A stretch of 64,000 nucleotides of DNA, from positions 62,001 through 126,000 of the forward strand of contig JAAFAI010000014.1 in the NCBI GenBank assembly GCA_018222405.1. The letters are read 5' to 3'. The stretch is from Gammaproteobacteria bacterium (lineage in GTDB: Bacteria; Pseudomonadota; Gammaproteobacteria; Enterobacterales; Alteromonadaceae). Below are positions 1 to 8,259 of the stretch, in pieces. Below the pieces are notes generated by a model. It had not been told where the DNA came from, ran no database searches, and saw only the letters and a program-made list of their open reading frames with translations. The position numbers and the translations under genes were made by a program. The first letter of the stretch is position 1. Each line of letters opens with the position of its first letter.

Positions 1-1561
1 AGCGTAAATCCGCCTCTTCCTCAACGCCTTCAGCTACCACTTCAATACCCAGTTTCTTACAACTGACAATCAGGTTATGGATAAACTCCTGCCGATGACT
101 ATCGGTATGCAGGTTATCTATCATTACCTTGTCGAGCTTCAGGGTATCGATGGGCAATTTAGACAGATACGAAAACGATGTAAAACCAGCGCCAAAATCA
201 TCAACGGCCAGCCTTACTCCGAGTAACTTAAGTTGCCATAAGAGTTCTTCAAGATAGTTAGAGTTTTCAGCCAGAGCGGTTTCGGTCAGTTCGAGCTCAA
301 TAAACGAAGGGGGCAGATAATAGTGCTGCAAACGTTCACCAATAAACTCCACAATACGCGAAGACTGTAACTGCTTGGCAGAGATGTTAATGGCAATACT
401 GTCGAGCTCATTACTAAAACGTCTTAATTCGCTAGCGACTTTAAAGCCCTGATCCAATACCCAGTCGCCAATGGCTTCGATCTGACCATCCAGCTCCGCC
501 AGGCGGACAAACTCTGAAGGAGGTACCCACCCCAGACTGTGATGTTGCCAGCGCAGCAGCACTTCAGCACTGTTGATCATGCCTGAGCTCAGCTGCACTT
601 TGGGCTGGTAGGCCAGTTTAAACTCCTGGTTTCGCAAGCCACTCTGAACCTCTGCGCTCAGTTGCTGCTGACGGCGGTATTGAGTAATGGTGGAATTATC
701 CAACTGCGAAATACTGATGCGGTGACTGTCGCGAACGATAGTATCAACCAGGCTGCTGATCAGAATATCATGGTCGAGTTGCGAATCTCTGAGGTTCCGA
801 AATCCCACGCCCACGTGGCAAAATACTGAAACGCCTTTAATGGAAAAAGTACGCTGCAACTGCTGGCGAATCTGGCAACACAGTGAGCGGGTAATTTCGG
901 TAGTGGATTCTTTAAGATATAGCGCAAACACTCCGGCCTGAGTGCGTTGCAACAGATGCGGCTGAGTCACCATGCTTTCCAGACGCTGGCCAATGTAGGC
1001 TTCGGTGTCCAGTGAGGCAGCTTCCCCATGGGCCAGGCTGATGTCAGAAACGTTCATGAGCTTAATCAGCACCACAGACTCAAAGTCGCGAAGATTTGGC
1101 TTTTCATTTTCGTAATTAAAGACAGCCAGTTGCTGCGCTGCAGTTTTTTGCCCTACCTCGCTGCACTGGTTAAGTACATTAACTACTTCGTTACGCAAAT
1201 CCTGGCGACTCCAGGGCTTGGTGAGATATTTTGTCAGCATCCGCTGATTGAGCAATTCCACTGCCGCCTGCAAATCGCCTTCACCGCTGAGCATAAAAAT
1301 ATGGGTATCCGGTGAATATTGATTAGCGAACCGCACCAAATCAACGCCATTCACGTCGGGCATTTTATGATCGGTAATTAACAGAGCGACATCCTGCTCG
1401 CGCAAAACAGACATGGCTTTTCGACCAGAGGTGGTTGTGGTGATGCCGCAGTTGAGATCTTTAAGTTCACGTTTGAGGGCGTTGACCACGCCTTTTTCGT
1501 CATCTACCAGCAGTAAGTTAAGCGCTTTTTCCTGACGAGCACTCTGAGTATCACGAGCCAT
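1..1561 (-). CDS. REC-(degenerate GGDEF)-EAL response regulator, 3' end cut by window edge
   Basis: Response regulator probably degrading cyclic-di-GMP. The frame opens at ATG 1561 and is still open at base 1, so about 520 residues are visible. An N-terminal receiver domain (about 13-130) has the acidic pair D20-D21, phosphoacceptor D64 in ITDHKMPD, and the KPW motif. A middle region (about 150-275) sits where a GGDEF domain would be but shows no GGDEF signature. An EAL domain starts near 285 with QPKV, AEVLLRW (an EVL form of EAL), ELELTET, VDDFGAGF and VVAEGVE, so phosphodiesterase activity is likely. It is divergent from the operon at 1750 and probably shares its control region. The C-terminus is not visible. 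Confidence 0.88.
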   Translation of the reverse strand, partial: MARDTQSARQEKALNLLLVDDEKGVVNALKRELKDLNCGITTTTSGRKAMSVLREQDVALLITDHKMPDVNGVDLVRFANQYSPDTHIFMLSGEGDLQAAVELLNQRMLTKYLTKPWSRQDLRNEVVNVLNQCSEVGQKTAAQQLAVFNYENEKPNLRDFESVVLIKLMNVSDISLAHGEAASLDTEAYIGQRLESMVTQPHLLQRTQAGVFALYLKESTTEITRSLCCQIRQQLQRTFSIKGVSVFCHVGVGFRNLRDSQLDHDILISSLVDTIVRDSHRISISQLDNSTITQYRRQQQLSAEVQSGLRNQEFKLAYQPKVQLSSGMINSAEVLLRWQHHSLGWVPPSEFVRLAELDGQIEAIGDWVLDQGFKVASELRRFSNELDSIAINISAKQLQSSRIVEFIGERLQHYYLPPSFIELELTETALAENSNYLEELLWQLKLLGVRLAVDDFGAGFTSFSYLSKLPIDTLKLDKVMIDNLHTDSHRQEFIHNLIVSCKKLGIEVVAEGVEEEADLR

Positions 1562-1637
1562 GCTATCTACCTCTTTTATGATAACAACAATCCGATATGC
1601 GACTCCCTGCAGACAGACATTTCATTTCGTTATCACA

Positions 1638-1660
1638 AATTAGCACAATGTCACTATTGT
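1638..1660. promoter_or_regulatory. Imperfect dyad in the divergent promoter region
   Basis: Between the EAL gene and the HTH-REC operon is ACAAT-N6-ATTGT (1645-1660). It lies within a 21-bp imperfect dyad at 1638-1658 whose right half is TGTCACTATT. The same ten bases form the right half of a dyad upstream of the second kinase operon (50735-50744). An operator is an inference; no factor is assigned. Confidence 0.3.
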
Positions 1661-1749
1661 CGCAAATTATACATAATGCTTAATTGCCATATTTTACTAA
1701 CAATGCTATAAATGTTTCTCGATGAAAACTTAAGCAACGAGGATCAACT

Positions 1750-2310
1750 GTGAAAACACTGACATCCGGCGAAATCGCCGAATATTGTGACGTTAATCTC
1801 CGAACGGTTATCCGATGGCTGGAAAGCGGCAAGTTAAAAGGCTTTAAATTACCTGGGCGTGGTAACAACCGGGTTCTGATAAACGACTTTATCGATTTTC
1901 TGGAACGCCATAATATGCCGATACCGGATAACCTGAAGCCCGAGGCTTCACCGCTCATCCTGATTGTTGATGATGAACTACCGGTGGCTAAATCCATCCA
2001 GCGTGTCGCGCGTCGCGCAGGTTACGACACACTGATTGCCACCGGCGGGTTTCAGGCTGGCATGATGCTGAGCCAGCACTCACCACGAATAATGACTCTT
2101 GATTTAAGCATGCCCGGTATGGACGGCTATAGTGTATTGCAATACACCCGTGAACAAGAGTCACAGCGTGGTCTGAAAATTATTGTGATCTCGGCGCTTG
2201 ACGATGCAAGCCTGGAAAAGGCTATGGAACTCGGTGCCGACGCAACCCTTACCAAACCCTTTTCAAATCACGATCTGACCCAGCTGTTTGAACAATTCAT
2301 GCAGGTATAA
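1750..2310 (+). CDS. Response regulator with N-terminal excisionase/MerR-type HTH
   Basis: Transcriptional response regulator with an unusual order: DNA-binding domain first, receiver second. Residues 1-60 match the excisionase-family winged HTH (SGEIAEYCDVN, then RTVIRWLESGKL). Residues 68-186 form a receiver with D74-D75, phosphoacceptor D118 in TLDLSMPGMDG, and K in LTKPF. The start is GTG at 1750, with GAGGA just upstream; no ATG gives a better fit. It is first in an operon with the PhnD-like protein, histidine kinase and REC/HD-GYP-like protein, so it is probably phosphorylated by that kinase. Target genes are unknown; the dyad at 1638-1660 is a candidate site. Confidence 0.85.
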   Translation: MKTLTSGEIAEYCDVNLRTVIRWLESGKLKGFKLPGRGNNRVLINDFIDFLERHNMPIPDNLKPEASPLILIVDDELPVAKSIQRVARRAGYDTLIATGGFQAGMMLSQHSPRIMTLDLSMPGMDGYSVLQYTREQESQRGLKIIVISALDDASLEKAMELGADATLTKPFSNHDLTQLFEQFMQV

Positions 2311-2335
2311 ACGGTAAAGCAAAGCGGAGAGCAAT

Positions 2336-3178
2336 ATGAAATTTGTGCTTGTTATTCTGGCTATTCTGGGGGCGTCGAACGCATTTGCCGACTCAGGCAA
2401 GCAGACACCTGCCAGCCAGCCGGTACAATACACTTTTGGTGTGGTGCCTCAGCAATCCGCTTATCGACTGGCTCAGATGTGGACGCCCTTGCTCCAGCAC
2501 CTGACGCAGGAAACCGGCCTCTCATTAAGCTTTATCACAGCCAAAGACATCCCCAGTTTTGAGGACGAATTAACCGCCGCAAACTATGATCTCGCTTATA
2601 TGAATCCCTATCATTATGTTGTATTTCACAGCAGATCCGGTTATCAGCCGCTGGTGAGGGACTCTGAAAAAGGTCTGCGGGGGATTATTGTGACCCGTAA
2701 AGACAGCAACATCACCAACATTGAACAGCTACAGGGGGCAACCCTTGCTTTTCCTGCCCCGGCCGCTTTTGCAGCCAGTATTATTCCGCGTGCCGAACTC
2801 AATCGTGCGGGCATTAGTATCAGCCCGCGTTATGTAAATTCTCACGATTCGGTCTATCTTAATGTTATTAAAGAACTCTTTCCGGCAGGAGGCGGCATTA
2901 TCCGATCACTGGAACATTTACCGGCAAACCAACGCTCACAACTTAAAATATTATGGCAAAGTAAAGCCTATACCAGTCATGCGATCGCTGCGCACAGCAG
3001 GGTTCCTCTTGCGCACCAGAAATTGCTGATTGCCGCGCTGGAGAAACTGGTAACCACCGAAAAAGGCCGAGCCTTACTCAAACAGTTGAATTTTAATCGT
3101 CTTGATGCCGCTGAAGATAAAGACTGGAACGACATCCGCGCGTTAGGCATTAATTCGCTGTCGAGACCGGACATCTGA
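2336..3178 (+). CDS. PhnD-like periplasmic substrate-binding protein (sensor partner)
   Basis: Periplasmic binding protein of the phosphate/phosphite/phosphonate (PhnD, PF12974) type, 280 aa. A signal peptide covers about residues 1-18 (ending NAFA). The mature part has family features such as FGVVPQQ near the start, DLAYMNPYHYVVF, and a later LNVIKELFPAGGG. No permease or ATPase gene is adjacent. It lies 9 bp before a kinase with a periplasmic domain, which suggests it presents a ligand to the kinase rather than feeding a transporter. The ligand could be phosphonate, phosphite or something else. The start at 2336 has GGAG upstream. Confidence 0.85.
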   Translation: MKFVLVILAILGASNAFADSGKQTPASQPVQYTFGVVPQQSAYRLAQMWTPLLQHLTQETGLSLSFITAKDIPSFEDELTAANYDLAYMNPYHYVVFHSRSGYQPLVRDSEKGLRGIIVTRKDSNITNIEQLQGATLAFPAPAAFAASIIPRAELNRAGISISPRYVNSHDSVYLNVIKELFPAGGGIIRSLEHLPANQRSQLKILWQSKAYTSHAIAAHSRVPLAHQKLLIAALEKLVTTEKGRALLKQLNFNRLDAAEDKDWNDIRALGINSLSRPDI

Positions 3179-3187
3179 GCCAACATC

Positions 3188-4858
3188 ATGCGCGTGTCAT
3201 TACGTACCAAAACTATCGCCGGTACGGCGTTAATCGAAGCAACACTGCTACTTGTGCTGATTATAACGAGCCTGTCGTTCATTAACGCATTAATCGAAGA
3301 CAACGTGGTTAAACGTGCACAAACCACAGCTAACCTGTTTTCGTCGATCACCCGGGATCCCTTGCTGTCACTCGACCTGGCTTCGCTTGAGGCATCGGTA
3401 GAAGAACTCATGAATAACCCGGATATTGCTTACGCCAGAGTGATCGACAGTCAGCAACGGGTGCTTGCTCAAAGTAGTCGTGAAGGTATCACCGATAAAC
3501 CGTTTAGTCTGGATACTTCGGTACAGGGGATTGACGACTCCGTTTATGACACCCGGGAACCGATTACCGTAGCCAACGAATACTTTGGCGAAGTACAAAT
3601 TGGTATCGACGTCACCTCGGTGCAATCTTCGCTGCTGCAAATTCGCAACTGGATCATCGCTCTGGCGCTGCTGGAGATGGTACTGGTAGCGCTGTTCTCC
3701 TTTGGTTTAGGCACTTATCTGACCTCCCAGTTGCAGTCTCTGCGTCAGGGGGCAAAAGACATGTTAAAAGCCATTCCCACGCAAAACTACAGAAGTGTTG
3801 CGATCCCGATAAAAGGGCGTGACGAGCTCTCCGAACTGGCTCTGTCGTTTAATACCCTGGTGGATACACTGGCCAAAGAATATGACAACCGAAGCGGTGC
3901 ACAGGACGAACTCCGAGAGCTCAACCGCTCACTGGAAAACAAAGTTAAGGAGCGCACCCAGGCATTAAGTGACAAAAACGCTGAACTGGAAAATGCCAAC
4001 AAACACCTGAAAGAAACACAACAGCAACTATTGCAGGCGGAAAAAATGGCCTCAGTAGGTCAGTTAGCCGCTGGTGTGGCCCATGAAATCAATAATCCCA
4101 TAGGCTTTGTCAGCAGTAACTTAAGCACATTAAAAGACTATTTATCACTGTTCCAAATTCTGCTGGATATGGCGAAGAAGCTTCACAGCGATGAATCCAT
4201 CGAGGCATTAAAAGCCCGGGTGGACGAACTTCAGGCATTTTATGCGCAGCACGATCTGGACTTTATCGGCGAAGATGTGGGGCCCCTGATCGAAGAGTCA
4301 GCAGAAGGGTTACAGCGAGTCAGTGAGATCGTTAAGGGCCTGAAAATATTTTCCCGAATCGACTCTGAGGAGTGCCAATGGTACGACCTGAATCATTGCC
4401 TCAATACCACGCTAACGATGGTTAATAACAAGCTCAAGTATATCTGCAAGGTAGAAAAGCAATTCGCAGATTTGCCCAAAGTGTACTTTAATTTGGGCAA
4501 GTTAACTCAGGTCTTTACCAACCTGCTTATTAATGCCGGCCAGGCAATCGAAGTCACCGGTAAGCAGGGCGTAATCAGTATCTCAACAATGCAGGACGGC
4601 GACTTTGTGAAAGTCCGTATTCAGGACACCGGCTGTGGGATCAGTAAGGAAAATCTCGACAAGCTGTTTAACCCGTTTTTTACCACTAAACCTGAAGGAC
4701 AAGGCACCGGGCTGGGCTTGTCTATTACCTATGGGATTATTCAGGAGCATGGCGGCCAGATTCAGGTCGCCAGCACGCCAGGCGAAGGGAGTGTCTTTGA
4801 ACTAGCCTTACCTATTAACGGTCTGGATGACCACCAGCATACCGTAGCGCAACACTAG
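3188..4858 (+). CDS. Membrane sensor histidine kinase
   Basis: Sensor kinase of 556 aa. A first membrane segment covers about 10-34, a periplasmic loop about 35-153 and a second segment about 154-178. A HAMP-like linker and a long coiled coil (about 230-285) follow. The HisKA domain has phosphoacceptor H299 in GVAHEINNP, and the HATPase domain has NLLINAGQA (N box), DTGCGI (G1), FFTTKPEGQGTGLGL and GEGSVFEL. It has no attached receiver, so the likely partners are the REC proteins encoded on each side (1750 and 4884) and perhaps the divergent EAL protein. Input is probably the PhnD-like protein. It is clearly related to the kinase at 51805. Confidence 0.9.
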   Translation: MRVSLRTKTIAGTALIEATLLLVLIITSLSFINALIEDNVVKRAQTTANLFSSITRDPLLSLDLASLEASVEELMNNPDIAYARVIDSQQRVLAQSSREGITDKPFSLDTSVQGIDDSVYDTREPITVANEYFGEVQIGIDVTSVQSSLLQIRNWIIALALLEMVLVALFSFGLGTYLTSQLQSLRQGAKDMLKAIPTQNYRSVAIPIKGRDELSELALSFNTLVDTLAKEYDNRSGAQDELRELNRSLENKVKERTQALSDKNAELENANKHLKETQQQLLQAEKMASVGQLAAGVAHEINNPIGFVSSNLSTLKDYLSLFQILLDMAKKLHSDESIEALKARVDELQAFYAQHDLDFIGEDVGPLIEESAEGLQRVSEIVKGLKIFSRIDSEECQWYDLNHCLNTTLTMVNNKLKYICKVEKQFADLPKVYFNLGKLTQVFTNLLINAGQAIEVTGKQGVISISTMQDGDFVKVRIQDTGCGISKENLDKLFNPFFTTKPEGQGTGLGLSITYGIIQEHGGQIQVASTPGEGSVFELALPINGLDDHQHTVAQH

Positions 4859-4883
4859 CGGTCAGGATCATCGAGGAATTACT

Positions 4884-6182
4884 ATGCCGAATACCGAAGC
4901 TGCAACGCCAAGATACTCAGTACTTTGTGTTGATGATGAACAAAATATTTTACGCTCCATCAAGCGAGCGCTGTTTTCACTGAAAATCGATCTGACGCTG
5001 GCAGAAAGCGGTGAAGAAGCCCTGGCGATTATGGAGCAGAAAACCATTCATGTGGTCATTTCGGATATGAAGATGCCGCACATGACCGGCGCAGAACTGC
5101 TCGAAAAAGTCGCTGCAAAATACCCGGATACGTTCCGGGTGGTGCTAACCGGGTTTGCGGATATCGACGCCACTATTAAAGCCGTTAATCAGGGTCGTAT
5201 TCATCGTTACCTGCAAAAGCCCTGGGACAATCAGGAGCTGATTAATACCATCGAAGAAGGGCTCGAGCGCGTTAGACTCAAAGATGAGAACGCCCGCCTG
5301 CAAAAATTGACGCGCCTGCAAAATGCCAAGTTAAAAGAGGTTAACAACGATCTGGAGAAAACCGTGCAGAAGCGCACCCGGCAAATCAAAGCGGCGCTTA
5401 ACCGTATTGAAACCCGCAACCGCGCTTTGGAGCAGGTGCTGTTTAATGTGATTTCCATTAACCCGGATATCGACGGCAAATTTGCCATTGAAGTAAGTGA
5501 ACTCACTAAAAAGCTTGCTGCAAAACTTGGCTGCAGCGCAGATGATAGAAAACTATATAATTATGCCAGCCTGATTGGCGAATTAGGGTTATTAGGCTTA
5601 CAACCAGAAAACTTCCGCCCGCCGTTTGCTAAACTGACTTATCAGCAGCAAAAAGATTACATGTCGCAGACTCATCTGGCGAAGATGATTCTGGCACCGG
5701 CCGAACATATGCAGCCCATCAGTGAAATCATCGAGTTTCAGTTTGAGCACTATAACGGCAGCGGTTTATACCACAAAGTGGCCAAGGAAATTCCGCTGGG
5801 CGCGCGCATTCATGCCATCGCCCGCGACTACTGGCGTCTGGTTAGCGGCCGCATGAGCGCTCAGCGCATGGAGCCAAGAGACGCCAAAGCCGAGCTCAAA
5901 AAACATCGCAACACCCGCTACGACGGCGAGATTCTTGATTTATTGCTTTCCGACCGTGATATCGATAAGCCCAGCTTCATTGAGAATCACCTGACCAGTG
6001 AAGAGTTGACGGCCGGCATGGTGTTAGGCAATAACCTGTACAATGATAATCATATTCTGCTGCTACCCGCCGGCCATGTATTTTCAGAGGCAACTATCAC
6101 CAAGCTGAAACAATACGAGCGTGAGCACAAGCGTCACTTTGAGATTGTGATTGAAAATGAAAAAAGCGAAGAAACTACCTAA
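4884..6182 (+). CDS. REC protein with degenerate HD-GYP domain
   Basis: Response regulator of 432 aa. The receiver (about 11-130) has D17-D18, phosphoacceptor D61 in ISDMKMP and the KPW motif. A coiled coil (about 135-185) follows. The next region aligns by eye with HD-GYP phosphodiesterases, but the metal-binding residues are gone. The HD pair in the usual LLHDIGK position reads LIGELGLLG (near 228), and the usual HHE..DGSGYP reads EFQFEHYNGSGLY (near 285). Catalysis is therefore unlikely; it may bind cyclic-di-GMP or partner proteins. It ends the operon of HTH-REC, PhnD-like protein and kinase. The start has GAGG upstream. Confidence 0.82.
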   Translation: MPNTEAATPRYSVLCVDDEQNILRSIKRALFSLKIDLTLAESGEEALAIMEQKTIHVVISDMKMPHMTGAELLEKVAAKYPDTFRVVLTGFADIDATIKAVNQGRIHRYLQKPWDNQELINTIEEGLERVRLKDENARLQKLTRLQNAKLKEVNNDLEKTVQKRTRQIKAALNRIETRNRALEQVLFNVISINPDIDGKFAIEVSELTKKLAAKLGCSADDRKLYNYASLIGELGLLGLQPENFRPPFAKLTYQQQKDYMSQTHLAKMILAPAEHMQPISEIIEFQFEHYNGSGLYHKVAKEIPLGARIHAIARDYWRLVSGRMSAQRMEPRDAKAELKKHRNTRYDGEILDLLLSDRDIDKPSFIENHLTSEELTAGMVLGNNLYNDNHILLLPAGHVFSEATITKLKQYEREHKRHFEIVIENEKSEETT

Positions 6183-6218
6183 GCAGGGTTTTGTAGCGTT
6201 TTTTGTTCGTCAGGCATA

Positions 6219-6243
6219 GCGACAGCCATAGCAGCGCTGTCGC
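6219..6243. terminator. Hairpin between convergent genes
   Basis: An 8-bp perfect inverted repeat (GCGACAGC/GCTGTCGC) lies between the convergent ends of the REC/HD-GYP-like gene and map. There is no adjoining T-tract, so it is only a possible terminator or mRNA 3' end. Confidence 0.4.
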
Positions 6244-6248
6244 ACTGC

Positions 6249-7037
6249 TTAGTTTGAGGTGGCCGGCAACTGTTCTTCCGGACGCAGCGTTAACACTTCG
6301 TAACCATCGGCTGTAACGGCAATGGTATGTTCCCATTGTGCGGATAATTTTCGATCGCGGGTAATCACCGTCCAGCCATCTTTTTTCAGTTTGGTTTTAT
6401 GGGTGCCCTGATTAATCATGGGCTCAATGGTAAACACCATGCCCTCGCGCAAAACCAGTCCGGTACCGGGCGTTCCCACATGCAATATTTGCGGTTCTTC
6501 ATGCATTTCGCGGCCGATGCCATGACCACAGTACTCCCTGACCACGCTGTAACCATGTTGCTCGGCATGTCGCTGTACAGCATCACCGATATCGCCAACA
6601 CGGGCTCCGGGCTTAACCGATTCGATACCTTTCCACATGGCTTCGTAGGTGACTTTTACCAGCCGGTGGGCCAGCGGTGAAACTTCACCAATACAGTACA
6701 TTTTGCTGCTATCCGCAATGTAGCCATTTTTCTCCAGGGTAATGTCCAGATTAACGATATCCCCTTTACGCAGGGCTTTAGCCGCCGACGGCACGCCGTG
6801 GCAGATAACCTCGTTCACCGAGGTGTTTAATGCATATTCATAGCCGTACTGCCCTTTACTGGCCGGCCGACTATTTAAAGTTTCAACAATATAGAGCTCC
6901 ACAAATTCGTTGATCGCCATGGTGGTTACACCGGCAGTAACAAATTCATCCAGTGCACCAAACACACGCGCCAGCAACTGACCGGCCTCGCGCATTAATG
7001 CCACTTCCTGTGGCGTTTTAATTATCACGTTACTCAT
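6249..7037 (-). CDS. map: Methionine aminopeptidase, type I
   Basis: Cytoplasmic metalloenzyme removing N-terminal methionine from nascent proteins, 262 aa, the usual type I length. The pita-bread fold is marked by CHGVPS, the metal ligands in NLDITLEKNGYIADSS, GHGIGREMHEEP, and FTIEPM, plus WEHTIAV near the end. There is no N-terminal zinc-finger extension. Its ATG lies inside the last codons of the ParD-like gene upstream (overlap 7030-7037), so the two are probably translationally coupled. Alteromonadales often carry more than one map; I cannot tell from one window whether this is the housekeeping copy. Confidence 0.95.
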   Translation of the reverse strand: MSNVIIKTPQEVALMREAGQLLARVFGALDEFVTAGVTTMAINEFVELYIVETLNSRPASKGQYGYEYALNTSVNEVICHGVPSAAKALRKGDIVNLDITLEKNGYIADSSKMYCIGEVSPLAHRLVKVTYEAMWKGIESVKPGARVGDIGDAVQRHAEQHGYSVVREYCGHGIGREMHEEPQILHVGTPGTGLVLREGMVFTIEPMINQGTHKTKLKKDGWTVITRDRKLSAQWEHTIAVTADGYEVLTLRPEEQLPATSN

Positions 7038-7236
7038 TAACCAGTCGGACCTTATTCACTTTCTGCTGGCGCATCTCCTGCTCCAGAATTTGCTCGTAAG
7101 TAAGCGAAGGGTTTTGTTCTGCTAACCGGCCTATTTTCATCCAGAACTCAGCCTGAGAATTCATTGAACGCTCCATCACCACGCTGTTCTTGCGCACCTC
7201 CTCGTGCAATTGATCAGAAATTTTTACGATGCCCAT
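7030..7236 (-). CDS. ParD-like family small protein
   Basis: Small protein of 68 aa beginning MGIVKISDQLHEEVR, matching the ParD-like family (PF11903), annotated as antitoxin-like with a ribbon-helix-helix N-terminus. I start it at ATG 7236. The longer reading from 7356 adds about 40 hydrophobic residues that do not belong to the family and would run through the dps terminator. The gene overlaps map by 8 bp. No ParE-like toxin gene is next to it. The association with map is, as far as I recall, recurrent in related genomes, which argues for a link to map expression rather than a classical toxin pair; this is inference. Confidence 0.8.
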   Translation of the reverse strand: MGIVKISDQLHEEVRKNSVVMERSMNSQAEFWMKIGRLAEQNPSLTYEQILEQEMRQQKVNKVRLVNE

Positions 7237-7303
7237 CAGCCCCACCAAAATGCTACATAACACTACATATTGATACACTATATACTCAAGCGAAAAACCA
7301 TGC

Positions 7304-7335
7304 AAAAAAAAGCCCGCGACCGAAAGGCTGCGGGC
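7304..7335 (-). terminator. Rho-independent terminator of dps
   Basis: On the minus strand a GC-rich stem (GCCCGC...GCGGGC, about 10 bp with one or two imperfections) with a short loop is followed by seven T. It lies downstream of dps and upstream of the ParD-like gene, so dps is insulated from map. Confidence 0.85.
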
Positions 7336-7382
7336 AAAATGGGAAGTTACACACATGAAGAAAGAAATGTTACAAGCTACTG

Positions 7383-7895
7383 CTAGCTTTTAAGTTCACC
7401 GCTCGCTGATTCAATGTGCGCGCGGACGAACCACTGGAACTGCTCGAGCTGGGCTAACTGTCCGGTTACCATATCTTCAGATACCGGGTCGAGTTCACTT
7501 AGGGTATCAATGGCCTTACGATGGTCTTCGTTGACACCGTTATACACTTTATCCAACGCGGTCAGATGGTCTGTTACCAGACCCTTACCTACTGAATAAT
7601 CGTCCCAGCGACGACGTTCTACAATCGATTTTGGCGTACCTACCGGTACACCGCCAAGGGTGGCAATACGCTCGGCAATGGTGTCGGTCATTTCACGCAC
7701 TGCTTCCACCTGTGGGTCAAGCATTTCATGCACACCAATAAAGTTGGGGCCTACCACATTCCAGTGAATGTGCTTCAGCGTAAGCTGTAAATCAATCAAG
7801 GCGACCATACGGTCATCAAGCACAGAGATAGCATCTTTTGCTGCATTGTCTTTAATGCCCGGGGCGGTAAATTCTGCAATTTTTACGTTGCTCAT
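7383..7895 (-). CDS. dps: Dps-type ferritin-like DNA protection protein
   Basis: Mini-ferritin of 170 aa that oxidises and stores iron and protects DNA in stationary phase or under peroxide stress. The ferroxidase residues are all present with the E. coli spacing: H44, H56, D60, D71 and E75, around HWNVVGPNFIGVHEMLD. The N-terminus has only a few lysines, so direct DNA binding may be weak. A strong ribosome site (AGGAGG) precedes ATG 7895. It is divergent from gor across a 364-bp region, which fits shared oxidative-stress control, but no OxyR site was identified. Confidence 0.95.
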   Translation of the reverse strand: MSNVKIAEFTAPGIKDNAAKDAISVLDDRMVALIDLQLTLKHIHWNVVGPNFIGVHEMLDPQVEAVREMTDTIAERIATLGGVPVGTPKSIVERRRWDDYSVGKGLVTDHLTALDKVYNGVNEDHRKAIDTLSELDPVSEDMVTGQLAQLEQFQWFVRAHIESASGELKS

Positions 7896-8259
7896 AATTC
7901 CTCCTGCTCGTTAAAAGTCGTAAAGGCTGACTAGCTATCAACCTTTCAAATTCGTACGATTAAGGGGTTGCATAGCCTGTGCCGGATTGTCACCGAACAC
8001 CCGAAAGTCACGCCAAACCTGGCTTTCAACGGCCCCAGCCATTACTTAAGAGCCTCATTGCATACGCTGATAAAGGTAAATAATGCATGCGCCTGTAAAT
8101 TCTTCAGGGCGCTACACCGGCTGAAAGTAAATAATCCAATGGCGGGTCTTTAAGTTAATCATGGCCGACTGAATCGCTGCCTGTTATGCACAGAGTAAGT
8201 TTGTCCGGCTATACGAAATCATGCACAATAGCAGCACTACAATGACGAGAGAATTTGCG
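7896..8259. other. Divergent intergenic region between dps and gor
   Basis: 364 bases hold the promoters of dps (leftward) and gor (rightward). A short imperfect direct repeat (GTAAATAAT at about 8077 and 8128) is visible. I could not place -35/-10 boxes or an OxyR operator with confidence. Short open frames here have no ribosome site or recognisable product. Confidence 0.4.

Noticed and set aside
7237..7356. N-terminal extension of the ParD-like protein
   Set aside because: It would read through the dps terminator and adds hydrophobic sequence foreign to the family.
7968..8153. 61-codon frame between dps and gor
   Set aside because: No ribosome site and no family match; it lies in the divergent promoter region.
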